Source of the DNA: CAYGVX01 sp964395545
GTDB lineage: Archaea; Thermoproteota; Bathyarchaeia; Bathyarchaeales; SOJC01
Reading direction: 5' to 3'
DNA length: 44,979 nt
Assembly (NCBI GenBank): GCA_964395545.1
Contig: CAYNAW010000007.1
Coordinates: 1 to 44,979, forward strand
Shown here in pieces: positions 7,495 to 15,668 of this stretch. How positions within the stretch are numbered: position 1 is the stretch's first letter; each line of letters begins with the position of its first letter. Below the pieces are notes generated by a model. The model did no database searches. It was not told where the DNA came from and worked only from the letters and a program-made list of their open reading frames with translations. The position numbers and the translations under genes are program-made.

Positions 7495-8403
7495 ATGTCT
7501 TTGTCTCCCCTATACAACAAGTATGAAATCCAAAGATACGATCTTCATCCCAATTACAGTTTTGCGCATCTCGCTGATCTCATTCCCAAGAACACACCTG
7601 TATACATCGACAGCGGAGAGCACTACGTAGAACGCATCGTCCGTGCACTCTACTACTTCAAGCAATGTTCACTCATAGGACCATCAGGTACGGGTAAGAC
7701 CCACATCGTCTATCTCGTGGCAGAGCTCTGTGGACTGCCGGTCTTCGAAGTCAACTGCGGTCTTCAGACATCATCCTACGACCTCGTCGGCAGGTTCATT
7801 GGTCTGGGAAAAGAGAATTGGATAGACGGTATGGTGACGCGATGGCTCAGAATGGGGGGTATAATGTACCTCGACGAGGCCAACATGATGAAGCAAGATG
7901 TTGCAACAAGGCTTAATCCTGTACTTGACACGCGAGGGCATCTGGTCCTTAACGAGAAGGACAACGAAGTCGTGGAACGCCACAAGTACGGGTACTTGGT
8001 CATTAGTATGAATCCTTACTCTGCCGAATTCGCGGGAACCAAACCTCTGAACGCCGCCATGAGGAGACGCATGGCGGTGTGGATAAACTTCGATTACCCA
8101 AGCATTGGCAATAGAATCTCGCCGCTCGAAGTCAGCTTGGTCATGAAAAGGTCACAGGTCGACGAGGACTTGGCTCAGAAGGTCGTTCAAGTGGGCGCAG
8201 AGCTGCGAAGACAGTACAAGTCTGGAGATATTCCCTACGGGCCTTCACTAGGAGACCTCATTAACTGGGCGACCCTTGTAAGCGACGGCAATACTCCCAA
8301 CGTCGCGGCGGAAGAAACAATAATCGCTTTGACGAGCGACAATGCAGAAGTGCAAGAAGACGTCCGGCGAATCATCGAATCAGTTTTTCCCAAGCCAAAA
8401 TAG
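7495..8403 (+). CDS. MoxR/CbbQ-type AAA+ ATPase
   Basis: 302 residues from ATG 7495. Walker A GPSGTGKT at 62-69, Walker B IMYLDEAN at about 123-130, a sensor-1 SMNP at about 171-174 and an arginine-rich AAMRRRM at about 187-193 define a MoxR-family AAA+ ATPase (helix-2-insert clade). Such ATPases work with VWA-domain partners as chaperones for metal-centre insertion or complex assembly (MoxR, NorQ, CbbQ). The VWA partner is encoded 21 nt downstream. The upstream in-frame extension to 7180 overlaps the divergent gene and is not protein-like, so the internal start is preferred. The client is unknown. Confidence 0.85.
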   Translation: MSLSPLYNKYEIQRYDLHPNYSFAHLADLIPKNTPVYIDSGEHYVERIVRALYYFKQCSLIGPSGTGKTHIVYLVAELCGLPVFEVNCGLQTSSYDLVGRFIGLGKENWIDGMVTRWLRMGGIMYLDEANMMKQDVATRLNPVLDTRGHLVLNEKDNEVVERHKYGYLVISMNPYSAEFAGTKPLNAAMRRRMAVWINFDYPSIGNRISPLEVSLVMKRSQVDEDLAQKVVQVGAELRRQYKSGDIPYGPSLGDLINWATLVSDGNTPNVAAEETIIALTSDNAEVQEDVRRIIESVFPKPK

Positions 8404-8424
8404 TCAAATGCTGGAATAGCTGCC

Positions 8425-10137
8425 ATGGGGTTCCTAGACTACGCTTATGAGCTCTCCCTTCAGAAGGACAGCTTGAAAGTCAAGATAACAATCGATTCCA
8501 GCATTAGACAGCCAATCCTCCTCCGAGAGGATTTCGGATTCAACGTAGCCATTCCTTTGCCTGCAGTCTCTGATGAGGGTGACGTTTCCTTTCTGCAATA
8601 CAAATTCCGAGGGGATTCAGGCAAAATCCAAGCGGGACGGTTGTTCAGAGCCTGCATCTTCCACCTAACAGCCCATACCCTTATAGACAACGAATACCCA
8701 ACCCTGCGCGGATCGAACCGATCCTATGCAGATGTGTTCTCAGACGCGCTCGCAAACGACGTCTTCGTGAATACGTACATTTCAGCCAAATACCCCGGCA
8801 AGTTGCCGGACTTGGCGTACGCCAATTCCCTGGCATTCGTGAACATGAAGATGTCTGAGAGGATTTTCAATCCTGCCACGCGATTAATGGCCGCGTTGCT
8901 GACCAAGGTCAACTTGGGCGTGGTGAAGGGCAAGCTACATTCGGAGACTGAAGACATGCTAGCAAAGTTGACGACAAGGCTGAACGCGTTGAAGAGCGAG
9001 ATTGCCGCGTCCTTGGCGGGAAACGAAGCTAGAGTCAACGAAGCTCTTAATGAGGCCAAAGAAGACGTGACTTTAGCTCTTGAGACCGCCGGTCCAATAT
9101 TGGAGACCCCATCGTTGCCTCATACGGAATACCTTGGCCCGTGCACCGTTTTCTCTCCGCGAGAAACGTACGATGAAATCCAGGTTGAGAAAGCTTTCAG
9201 AGATGCCTTTAGCGCCTTGAGTGAAACGTCTCCGATGAGGGAGTTGACGGAGTCCTGCTGGAACAGTGTAACCGCCACAGACATTGTGCAGGTTTTCGAT
9301 TCGTGGCGTCAACAGAAAGCCCGAGAACAGAAGATACTTGCGAGACTCGAGAGGTACTTGGAGAACACCCGGTTCAAGTCGCTTGGCTTTCCCGAGGAAG
9401 ACTATGCCCAGTATCTCAGGGCTAGACTCTTACTCAGCGGCGGAAGCAGGCGGCTCTTGGACAGCCTGAGAGTGGCTCAAGATGCCCTGGACGAAGACCC
9501 GCGGAAAGAACAGGGGCAGTTGGACCTCCCCGAGGTAATCCAGAAGATAGCGGGCAACAGTCCTCGAACGGACGTTTTTGTTGAAAATGAGTATCTCAGC
9601 AGGAGCTTTTCATGGGGAATACTTTTCGATGTCAGCGGAAGCATGGCGATCAGAGGGGAGGCTAGCCGAGCCCTCGCTATATGCGTCGCCGAGGCAACCA
9701 AGGAGCTGCTTATGGACCCGAATTCGTGGTCTTTCTACGCCTTTAACGACGGTTTCTACGTGCTGAAAGATTCCTCTGAGGCATATTCGCAAAGAGTCCG
9801 TGCGCGAATCGGCGGCTTAGAGTTTCGCGGCTCAACATACATGCCCGATGCTTTGCGCGTTGGTGGAAGAATCCTGGGCCAGAGGTTCGACGATCAGCGG
9901 TTCCTGATCGTTCTCTCAGACGGATGGCCTTATGGCTATCCAGAGATGCTGACTGAGCTGTCCACAGTTATTGACTCCCTGCAGAAAAGGGGATTGATTA
10001 TCATCGGGGTTGGGCTGGAAAGTGAAAGGATGAGTAACTTCTTCAGGGAAAGCTGCTCTGTTTATGACCAAAAGGATTTGGTGAAAAAGTTCGCAAGCAT
10101 ATACTTGAATGCCTCGGCCACTGCCCTCGAAGCCTGA
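8425..10137 (+). CDS. VWA-domain protein, CoxE/NorD-like partner of MoxR
   Basis: 570 residues. The N-terminal ~380 are mainly helical (including a long helix around 180-225) and not assignable to a named family by eye. The C-terminal ~180 form a von Willebrand A domain with a complete MIDAS: D402-x-S-x-S (FDVSGSM), T471 (GSTYMPDAL) and Asp ~499 (VLSDGWPYG). The layout matches NorD/CoxE-type proteins that pair with MoxR ATPases, where the MIDAS metal bridges to the client or the ATPase. It probably forms an operon with the ATPase. No signal peptide is present, so the complex is cytosolic. Confidence 0.8.
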   Translation: MGFLDYAYELSLQKDSLKVKITIDSSIRQPILLREDFGFNVAIPLPAVSDEGDVSFLQYKFRGDSGKIQAGRLFRACIFHLTAHTLIDNEYPTLRGSNRSYADVFSDALANDVFVNTYISAKYPGKLPDLAYANSLAFVNMKMSERIFNPATRLMAALLTKVNLGVVKGKLHSETEDMLAKLTTRLNALKSEIAASLAGNEARVNEALNEAKEDVTLALETAGPILETPSLPHTEYLGPCTVFSPRETYDEIQVEKAFRDAFSALSETSPMRELTESCWNSVTATDIVQVFDSWRQQKAREQKILARLERYLENTRFKSLGFPEEDYAQYLRARLLLSGGSRRLLDSLRVAQDALDEDPRKEQGQLDLPEVIQKIAGNSPRTDVFVENEYLSRSFSWGILFDVSGSMAIRGEASRALAICVAEATKELLMDPNSWSFYAFNDGFYVLKDSSEAYSQRVRARIGGLEFRGSTYMPDALRVGGRILGQRFDDQRFLIVLSDGWPYGYPEMLTELSTVIDSLQKRGLIIIGVGLESERMSNFFRESCSVYDQKDLVKKFASIYLNASATALEA

Positions 10138-10143
10138 AAGTCG

Positions 10144-10704
10144 CTAAGCAGTGTGTTCCGTATGGGGGACATTGTCCGTTGCGGTCGGCGACACTGCAGG
10201 CTGAGTTGGAGGTTGTACGGTAGGTTGCGTCATGCTGGTGGCTTGGGGGGTAACGACGACTGCACTCGCCTCTGTCACGGGTGCCGGTTGATCTCCTGAG
10301 GGTATGAGGTTTGGAGGGGGATACGGCGCGTTGATCAACGTGGACAGCAGATACATTGACATGAAGACGTGCTGGTAGACCCTCTGAAACACAAATGGAA
10401 TCCCAGTCTCAGGATTGACTTCCAGCATTTTCTCTATGTCCTCATCCTTTCCTTCAAGCACTGTGATTCCTTCGACTTCGTATTTTGCCACGTTGGGTTT
10501 GGTGCCCACTCTCAACGAGCAGCCGACGCTTATTTGTCCGCTCCGCCGCTCTTTCTCGTCCATCATTGCCTTAACGTCGAAGTTGACAGCCTCTTTGGCA
10601 TCGTTCTCAGCCAGTTTTGTTCCTAGCAAGCTGCTGATTTTGACTTTCACCGTAACGTTTGGAAAGCTAGTTGATGGGCGAATGTTCGATACCCCATTTT
10701 CCAT
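10144..10704 (-). CDS. SecB-like chaperone-fold protein with Pro/Thr-rich tail
   Basis: 186 residues. Residues ~12-125 give alternating beta strands (VTVKVKISSL, QISVGCSLRVG, AKYEVEGITVLEG) followed by a helix and a terminal YPPPNLIP element. The order resembles SecB, in which strands are followed by 'LFPYARE' and then 'FPPLLLAPINF'; here these correspond to FVFQRVYQHVFMSMYLLSTL and NAPYPPPNL. The last ~50 residues are low-complexity Pro/Thr/Ala. SecB-fold proteins bind unfolded polypeptides. The match is by eye and needs a profile search. The gene lies downstream of lonB and a coiled-coil gene on the same strand and converges on the VWA gene with a 6-nt gap. Confidence 0.45.
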   Translation of the reverse strand: MENGVSNIRPSTSFPNVTVKVKISSLLGTKLAENDAKEAVNFDVKAMMDEKERRSGQISVGCSLRVGTKPNVAKYEVEGITVLEGKDEDIEKMLEVNPETGIPFVFQRVYQHVFMSMYLLSTLINAPYPPPNLIPSGDQPAPVTEASAVVVTPQATSMTQPTVQPPTQPAVSPTATDNVPHTEHTA

Positions 10705-10761
10705 TAGGCAAGTCTACCATGAACTCTAATGCCAATCATCATCAGGCTGTGAAGTTGTCAC

Positions 10762-10771
10762 TTTGTGTGTA
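10762..10771 (-). promoter_or_regulatory. TACACACAAA box upstream of the SecB-like gene
   Basis: The minus strand carries TACACACAAA 58-67 nt before the ATG at 10704. The same decamer occurs in two pilin-type promoters (15612, 16296), and a one-mismatch copy occurs at 14908. No clear TATA box follows at this copy. Confidence 0.35.
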
Positions 10772-10805
10772 GGCTCTGCGACGGACATGTGGCTCGAAGC
10801 CTGAT

Positions 10806-11378
10806 CTACGTTTCTTGAACTGCGGAGAATTCAGCTATGTATTGGAACTTTCTCTTGAACTCTTGATCCTTTCTATGACGGAGAACTATTTTCTCAGGTA
10901 CGCCGTCGTGAATGTACGTGATGTAGGTTATGTCCTTTCCAAGCCGGGACTTTTCCAGCTCAGCTATGGATTCCTTCACGTTGTTCAATTGCTCTATCTT
11001 CGCGTTGATCTTCTCAATGGCCTCGAAGAGCACTTCAGCCTCACCGAGTTCCGAGGCGCTGAGCATGAGATCCTTGAACTGCACCCATTCGCTTGAAGCC
11101 TGTGCCTCTTTGTTCTTACCTTTCCTTGTGGTGGGTGGCTTTCCTTTGGGTCTAGCCCTCTGCAGCTCCGCTATCTGCTTTGCCCACTCTTCGTTCCCCC
11201 GTGCAGCTTCTGAGTCTCGGAGGAATGAGCCGAGCCATTGGCTGTATTCTTCCACGATTGACTTGTACTGTTGTATGCACTCTTCCAGAGCGTCATTTAT
11301 CTCCCTTATCGAATAGAAGCTACGTATCTCTGTGGTGATCTCTCTCAAGGTTCTGGCTCCATTGCGCGCGCACCACAC
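10806..11378 (-). CDS. Uncharacterised coiled-coil protein
   Basis: Up to 190 residues that I do not recognise. Two amphipathic helical stretches (about 10-75 and 105-150, the latter AIEKINAKIEQLNNVKESIA) flank a lysine-rich linker (KGKPPTTRKGKNK). The tail (ITYIHDGVPEKIVLRHRKDQ) is beta-like. No membrane segment or signal peptide. The GTG start at 11378 is uncertain and a later start is possible. It sits between lonB and the SecB-like gene on the same strand (92 and 101 nt spacing), which suggests a proteostasis-related role but does not show one. Confidence 0.6.
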   Translation of the reverse strand: MWCARNGARTLREITTEIRSFYSIREINDALEECIQQYKSIVEEYSQWLGSFLRDSEAARGNEEWAKQIAELQRARPKGKPPTTRKGKNKEAQASSEWVQFKDLMLSASELGEAEVLFEAIEKINAKIEQLNNVKESIAELEKSRLGKDITYITYIHDGVPEKIVLRHRKDQEFKRKFQYIAEFSAVQET

Positions 11379-11397
11379 TACGCTTACCGTTTCTCAG

Positions 11398-11412
11398 GAT
11401 AAGAGAATTTGT
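11398..11412 (-). promoter_or_regulatory. Promoter element ACAAATTCTCTTATC
   Basis: The minus strand reads ACAAATTCTCTTATC, identical over 15 nt to the promoter of the second pilin (15617-15631). The TTATC core is ~23 nt before GTG 11378, implying a leaderless transcript or a slightly later translational start. Confidence 0.5.
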
Positions 11413-11470
11413 CTGTGGTACAGCTTTACACACCAAGGAGGTTTTGAGATGAGAAAGTGCTTTGGCTTCA

Positions 11471-13708
11471 CTATTTGCCCAGATGAAATGTCTTAAACGG
11501 TCTCTGTTCGTCTACCCAACACTCTCGCAAATAGTCTTCGAGCGTCTCACCCGCAACGATCTCAATATCGTAGTCACTAGGATCCACTGAATACTTGTAG
11601 TTCTTCGCGGGAATCACGACCTTTCTGAAGCCCCATGCCTCCGCTGCCTTGATCTTCTCGTGCAACCCGCCGACGGCTGTTACCGGAATCTCCCCGTCGA
11701 CGCCCACGTTGATCTCGCCTGTGACGGCCACGTCTTGACGGACTGGCTTGCCTTCTATCAACGAGCACAGCAGTATGGTCATGGTGACACCTGCGCTCGG
11801 TCCATCGACGCCATAGGCTTGCGCGAAATCAATGTGGGAGAAGTAATCCTGCGCGATGTCTACCCCGTACTTCTGCAGTATGACGCTCCTCACCTTTGCA
11901 ACGCTGTCGATGATGAATCGTTCCTTCCTGCCCTTCGCTATCCCAGTCACCTTGTAGTACCCCTGCAAATGGTTGCCGTTGCTATTGTCCCGCTTCTCAA
12001 GGAAACCTTTGACCGTGAGCACGTTTCCCGTCATCTCGCCGCTGTGGGGGTCGGAGACTACTGCCAAGCCATAGATCTGCCCAAGTCTAGAGCCCTCGGG
12101 TCTGATGTCTAGGAGTTGGCCTCTTTCGCTCATCTGATGTTCCAATATTTGCTTCTGAATAGTCTTGCAGTGCTTCTCAATTGCTTCTCTCACATGTTTC
12201 CTCCCAACTGTCCTGCAGCCCTCCAGCTCTGCCAAAGTCCCGGCGGTTTTCACCAATGATATCATAGGTCTAAACCGTGTGGTCAACGCATCTCTCTTGT
12301 TGCTTCGTCTGCGTCCCTCACTGACTATTTCTTCACAGGCTTCTCGGTTGAACGGGAGCAAATGGAACCGTGTAACCTCCTGAGCGATAAACTGGATATA
12401 CTTCCTCCTATTTTCAACGGTGTTGGGCATGTCGTTGTTCATCCGGACTACCTTGCCGTAGCCATAAATCCTGTCCATAAGCGCTGTGTGTATTTGTCCT
12501 ATGCTGTCAAAGTTGCCAGCCCCCACGAGAAAGCACATACACGGCACAGGCTCAGTAGAAACAGCCATGGCCGCCGTGTTTCCCTCGTCCCAGCGGCTTC
12601 TCAGAGTGATGGGCAATTGCCCATCTTCCAGCACGGTCAGTAGAGTCACTGCCTCAGCAGGCTTCACGTTCTTTATTTCATCTATGAACAGAATGCCCAG
12701 GTGTGCTCGATGAACGTCGCCTGTTGACACTCTCTGATGCTCCGGTGTTCCAAGACCGCCTGTCTGGAGCGGGTCCCAGGCGATGCTGCCGAATAGCTGA
12801 GCTGAACCATGTCCCGTGGCATCGATGAAGGGTGCAACTCTCCTCTCATTATCTACTATGAGCTTAGGCACGTTGGTAGCTTTGGCTCCGCCGACGCCTT
12901 TGGCGCCGCCCATGATTCCGAAGCGCCCTAGGACGATGACTAGCAATAGGAACATCAGCATCATGCCCGCTGGCACAAAGGTAGTTGTGCCGATTGAGAC
13001 GAAGGAGTCTAACATGTACTTAGTGAGGTCGCCTCCGTAGTGCTCTTGGATGGGAATGCCGAAATTAGAAGGAAGATTGGCGTCCCACTGCATCTTCTGC
13101 TGCCACAGGTAATAGAATCCTGCGAACATGAAGATGCAGGCCACCGTGATCATCAGATAGGTGAGGAACTTGATGCCTGCCCTCTGTAGGAACAACTTCT
13201 TGGTTTCCTTCAGCTTTTCTCGGAATAGAATTTTCTTCCCATTGCCTGCAGAGTGGCAGGTGATCTTAGGTTCGCTCGGGATTATCTCATTTTGCCAGCA
13301 GACCACATCTTGAAGGTGAATTTTGTGCTCCTTGTAAAGCTCTGTTAGGTGCGCTGCAAGTGCTCTCCCTATTAGCGACTTTCCTGTTCCAGGGTCACCA
13401 AGCAGGAGTAAATAGGGCCCTGGAGGAGCGGTTTTGGTGGCACTGGGCTTTTCCTTCTCAGGATCTTTCCATGTATCGTACCACCTTTCTTTTTCCAGGT
13501 TCTTAAGCTTATGAACCCATTCTTCAAGGCATAAATAACACTCATTCAGAGCGCGTTCTTGCCCGATGACCCATTCGAGAAGGTTTTCTGAAACAGGATA
13601 TCCTTCAGTGGAGTGGAAGGTTTTCCAGTTCCATTCTTTCCCGCGGATCAGTTCGGTTTCTTCTCCGAAGTAAGACACGCCTTTCCCTTCCGGTTTGGTG
13701 ATTATCAT
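11471..13708 (-). CDS. lonB: Archaeal membrane-anchored ATP-dependent Lon protease (LonB)
   Basis: 745 residues. The AAA+ module has Walker A GDPGTGKS at 104-111 and Walker B ILFIDEI at about 339-345. Between them lies an insertion with two membrane helices (about 179-201 and 243-263), the hallmark of archaeal LonB, which anchors the hexamer to the inner face of the membrane. The C-terminal protease domain has the Ser-Lys dyad: S638 in DGPSAG and K685 in GGLHEKIKAA. It degrades unfolded or regulatory proteins, with folded membrane proteins also accessible. It is longer than typical LonB (~620-650), and the Ser-Lys spacing is 47 residues rather than the 43 of E. coli Lon. The ATG at 13708 lies ~26 nt from a TATA box, suggesting a leaderless mRNA. 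Confidence 0.92.
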   Translation of the reverse strand: MIITKPEGKGVSYFGEETELIRGKEWNWKTFHSTEGYPVSENLLEWVIGQERALNECYLCLEEWVHKLKNLEKERWYDTWKDPEKEKPSATKTAPPGPYLLLLGDPGTGKSLIGRALAAHLTELYKEHKIHLQDVVCWQNEIIPSEPKITCHSAGNGKKILFREKLKETKKLFLQRAGIKFLTYLMITVACIFMFAGFYYLWQQKMQWDANLPSNFGIPIQEHYGGDLTKYMLDSFVSIGTTTFVPAGMMLMFLLLVIVLGRFGIMGGAKGVGGAKATNVPKLIVDNERRVAPFIDATGHGSAQLFGSIAWDPLQTGGLGTPEHQRVSTGDVHRAHLGILFIDEIKNVKPAEAVTLLTVLEDGQLPITLRSRWDEGNTAAMAVSTEPVPCMCFLVGAGNFDSIGQIHTALMDRIYGYGKVVRMNNDMPNTVENRRKYIQFIAQEVTRFHLLPFNREACEEIVSEGRRRSNKRDALTTRFRPMISLVKTAGTLAELEGCRTVGRKHVREAIEKHCKTIQKQILEHQMSERGQLLDIRPEGSRLGQIYGLAVVSDPHSGEMTGNVLTVKGFLEKRDNSNGNHLQGYYKVTGIAKGRKERFIIDSVAKVRSVILQKYGVDIAQDYFSHIDFAQAYGVDGPSAGVTMTILLCSLIEGKPVRQDVAVTGEINVGVDGEIPVTAVGGLHEKIKAAEAWGFRKVVIPAKNYKYSVDPSDYDIEIVAGETLEDYLRECWVDEQRPFKTFHLGK

Positions 13709-13730
13709 CTCGAGTGGCTGGCTATGAAAA

Positions 13731-13737
13731 CTATATC
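13731..13737 (-). promoter_or_regulatory. TATA box for lonB (leaderless)
   Basis: The minus strand reads GATATAG, centred ~26 nt before ATG 13708, so transcription should begin at or beside the start codon. Confidence 0.5.
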
Positions 13738-13853
13738 TCTAGTCTTAATATACGTCTTATTTTGCATCGGTGCATATATCTTCGTCAGGAATATGTCCGC
13801 CGGGATTTTGAGGGGGCTGCATGGAGTCTCAATCCATATTTCGAGTTCAGAAG

Positions 13854-13861
13854 TATAAAAT
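13854..13861 (+). promoter_or_regulatory. TATA box for the TrmB-family regulator
   Basis: TATAAAAT, the best TATA match in this part of the window. It predicts a start near 13883 and a ~50-nt leader ending in GGAG (13918-13921) ahead of ATG 13933. Confidence 0.55.
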
Positions 13862-13932
13862 AGAGGCGGAACCCACATCTGAGAATCAACACGATTCAGT
13901 TCGTAAGAGAAATAGCTGGAGTTGGCTTGAAC

Positions 13933-14835
13933 ATGGAGACGATCGTAGAAGACCCGCAGAAAGTCATCAAGCTCTATGACGAGAACACGGGAGCATGGAA
14001 ATTCATCAGGAACGACCGTGGTCCCATCAAGTCTATAGAACTCATCGAGACAATGCTCCAGAAGCTCGGTCTCTCTAAGAACGAGATTCGAGTCTACGTC
14101 TTCCTCGCACGGTCTAAGGAAAGAAAAGCGAGTGAAATCTCTGAGGCCCTCACGCTCCACAGGACAGAGACCTACAGGATCCTCCGAGACTTGGAGAAAA
14201 GAGGACTCGTGTCCTCAGTCTTCGAAAAGCCTCTCAAATTCATCGCAACGCCCTTTGAGCGAGCGATCGAAGCCCTCATCGAAGCGAAGAAGCTCAGGAT
14301 ACAACAGCTGGAGAGAAAGAAGAAGGACTTGATCGACGTCTGGCTCTCTCTTCCACACGCCGAGGTAGAGCCAGAGAGGAAAGAAGTGTTCCAAATACTC
14401 GAGGGCGAAGAGCAGATCGACTTCAAGGGCAACGAGATAATCCAAGGCTCACAGCGGGAGGTCAACGTGTTCGCGTCAGAAGAGGACCTTGCCCGACTGT
14501 ACCACTCGGGTTTAGTGGACAACTTGGAGAAACTCTCCAAAAAAGGGCTCACCGTAAGACTCCTGACGAACGACTCTCCCAGAAGCCGCTTCTTTATCGA
14601 AAGGATCAAGCTGCCAAACCTCAGACTTGCAGCTTCGGACGTCAAGGAGGTCCCATCTTTCATCGTGACAGATCAGGAACAGCTGCTTCTGACCATAAGG
14701 AAGAACAACAACAGAACGAAGCGGGCGGCAGTTGCTGCACTCTGGACGAACTATGAAGCCTTCATTCAAGCGTTGGGAAAGCTGTTCTCCGCGCTTTGGA
14801 ACGTTGAAAGACCTCTGTATGCTCTTCATTCTTAG
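13933..14835 (+). CDS. TrmB-family transcriptional regulator
   Basis: 300 residues from ATG 13933 (TTG two codons earlier is possible). An N-terminal winged helix (about 40-105: LQKLGLSKNEIRVYVFLARS, then a recognition helix with HRTETYRILRDLEKRGL) is followed by a coiled-coil dimerisation helix (about 115-140) and a ~150-residue C-terminal domain with SQREVNVFASEEDL, as in TrmB-type regulators with a PLD-like effector domain. It diverges from lonB and stands immediately upstream of the pilin-type genes on the same strand, so it may control the pilus locus. No obvious sugar-binding signature supports a specific effector. Confidence 0.8.
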   Translation: METIVEDPQKVIKLYDENTGAWKFIRNDRGPIKSIELIETMLQKLGLSKNEIRVYVFLARSKERKASEISEALTLHRTETYRILRDLEKRGLVSSVFEKPLKFIATPFERAIEALIEAKKLRIQQLERKKKDLIDVWLSLPHAEVEPERKEVFQILEGEEQIDFKGNEIIQGSQREVNVFASEEDLARLYHSGLVDNLEKLSKKGLTVRLLTNDSPRSRFFIERIKLPNLRLAASDVKEVPSFIVTDQEQLLLTIRKNNNRTKRAAVAALWTNYEAFIQALGKLFSALWNVERPLYALHS

Positions 14836-14907
14836 AAAACCACATTTTTCGGCAGTATTTTGAAGAATAAGCGTCAATTTTTATCTTAATGCTGCGTTCG
14901 TATCATC

Positions 14908-14928
14908 TACGCACAAACGGACATTATG
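14908..14928 (+). promoter_or_regulatory. Promoter of pilin 1: TACGCACAAA box plus TATA-like element
   Basis: TACGCACAAA at 14908-14917 is followed by CATTATG at 14922-14928, about 45 nt before ATG 14970. This would start transcription near 14948 and include the AGGAG Shine-Dalgarno sequence (about 14957-14962). The arrangement parallels those at 15611 and 16295. An alternative TATA (TTTTTATC, ~14877-14884) gives a longer leader. Confidence 0.4.
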
Positions 14929-14969
14929 CGCCGAGACGCATTTCTCTGTTAAATGCAGGAGAAAAGACA

Positions 14970-15488
14970 ATGAACCAACTTTTGAAGAGTGAGGCAGCGC
15001 TCAGCACAGTAGTAACCACTCTGATCATACTTGTAGTGTCAGTCCTCCTCGCGACAGTCGTCACCTTCTACGCGATCAACTTGACCACGACACGAGTCCA
15101 AGAAGAGAACCTGAGGATCACTAAGGGCCACATTTGGGCAGATAGCTCTGTGGCGCAAGCCGCGTTTGTCATTGCAAATATCGGCGGTCGGGACACTCTC
15201 ATCGACAAATTCCAAGTGCGAGGCCAAGACATCGCATGGAATGCCGGCGAAGTGTACTACAACAGAACAACCACCGCGCCGACGTCAGACTTGACGTTCC
15301 TAGACGATTTCACGGGCTACCACGAAGCCACAGATGATCTATCTCTGAAGTCAGGCCAATGTTTAGTCATCTACCTCACAAATCCCGGAACCATATCCGT
15401 TGCAGACGTCGGAACGACGTGCAGCTTGACCGTTTTCACCGCCAGCGCACAATACAAGATCGAAGTCAACGTCGAATCCGCTAGCTGA
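14970..15488 (+). CDS. Archaeal type IV pilin-like protein 1
   Basis: 172 residues from ATG 14970, chosen because AGGAG precedes it by ~8 nt and because it gives a compact class III signal: MNQLLKSEA, then a hydrophobic stretch ALSTVVTTLIILVVSVLL. Cleavage by an archaeal prepilin peptidase would be predicted after EA (E at -2, A at -1). The globular part is beta-rich (GHIWADSSVAQAAF, RDTLIDKFQVRGQDI, LTNPGTISVADVGTTC). It is a close paralogue of the next gene. It probably forms the subunit of a surface filament assembled by the ATPase and platform encoded downstream. No prepilin peptidase gene is in the window. Confidence 0.8.
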   Translation: MNQLLKSEAALSTVVTTLIILVVSVLLATVVTFYAINLTTTRVQEENLRITKGHIWADSSVAQAAFVIANIGGRDTLIDKFQVRGQDIAWNAGEVYYNRTTTAPTSDLTFLDDFTGYHEATDDLSLKSGQCLVIYLTNPGTISVADVGTTCSLTVFTASAQYKIEVNVESAS

Positions 15489-15610
15489 TCGTTCTCCCTA
15501 CCTCTTCTCTTCTCTGAGGTCAGAGTCGTGAAAACACTCAAGCAGTTCCAAGCTCAGTCCTTCCATAAAGACCATGCCAAAAAACCTCAACACGCGGCTG
15601 TAGTACACAA

Positions 15611-15631
15611 GTACACACAAATTCTCTTATC
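15611..15631 (+). promoter_or_regulatory. Promoter of pilin 2: TACACACAAA box plus TCTTATC
   Basis: TACACACAAA (15612-15621) is followed by TTCTCTTATC. 19 of 21 bases match the element at 16295-16315, and 15 nt match 11398-11412 exactly. If TTATC serves as the TATA element, transcription starts near 15655, just ahead of the SD (CCGGAG) and ATG 15669. Confidence 0.55.
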
Positions 15632-15668
15632 TTTTTCAAACTGAACCCTTAAGCCGGAGAAAACAAGA

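Noticed and set aside
13724..13858. 44-codon hydrophobic ORF in the lonB-trmB spacer
   Set aside because: It has a membrane-helix-like start but no Shine-Dalgarno sequence, overlaps the lonB TATA box and ends in the trmB TATA box. AT-rich promoter DNA explains the hydrophobic codons.
13705..14160. 151-codon open frame on the minus strand
   Set aside because: It is antisense to the TrmB-family gene and the lonB promoter region; its sequence has no family features, and the plus-strand reading is a clear winged-helix regulator.
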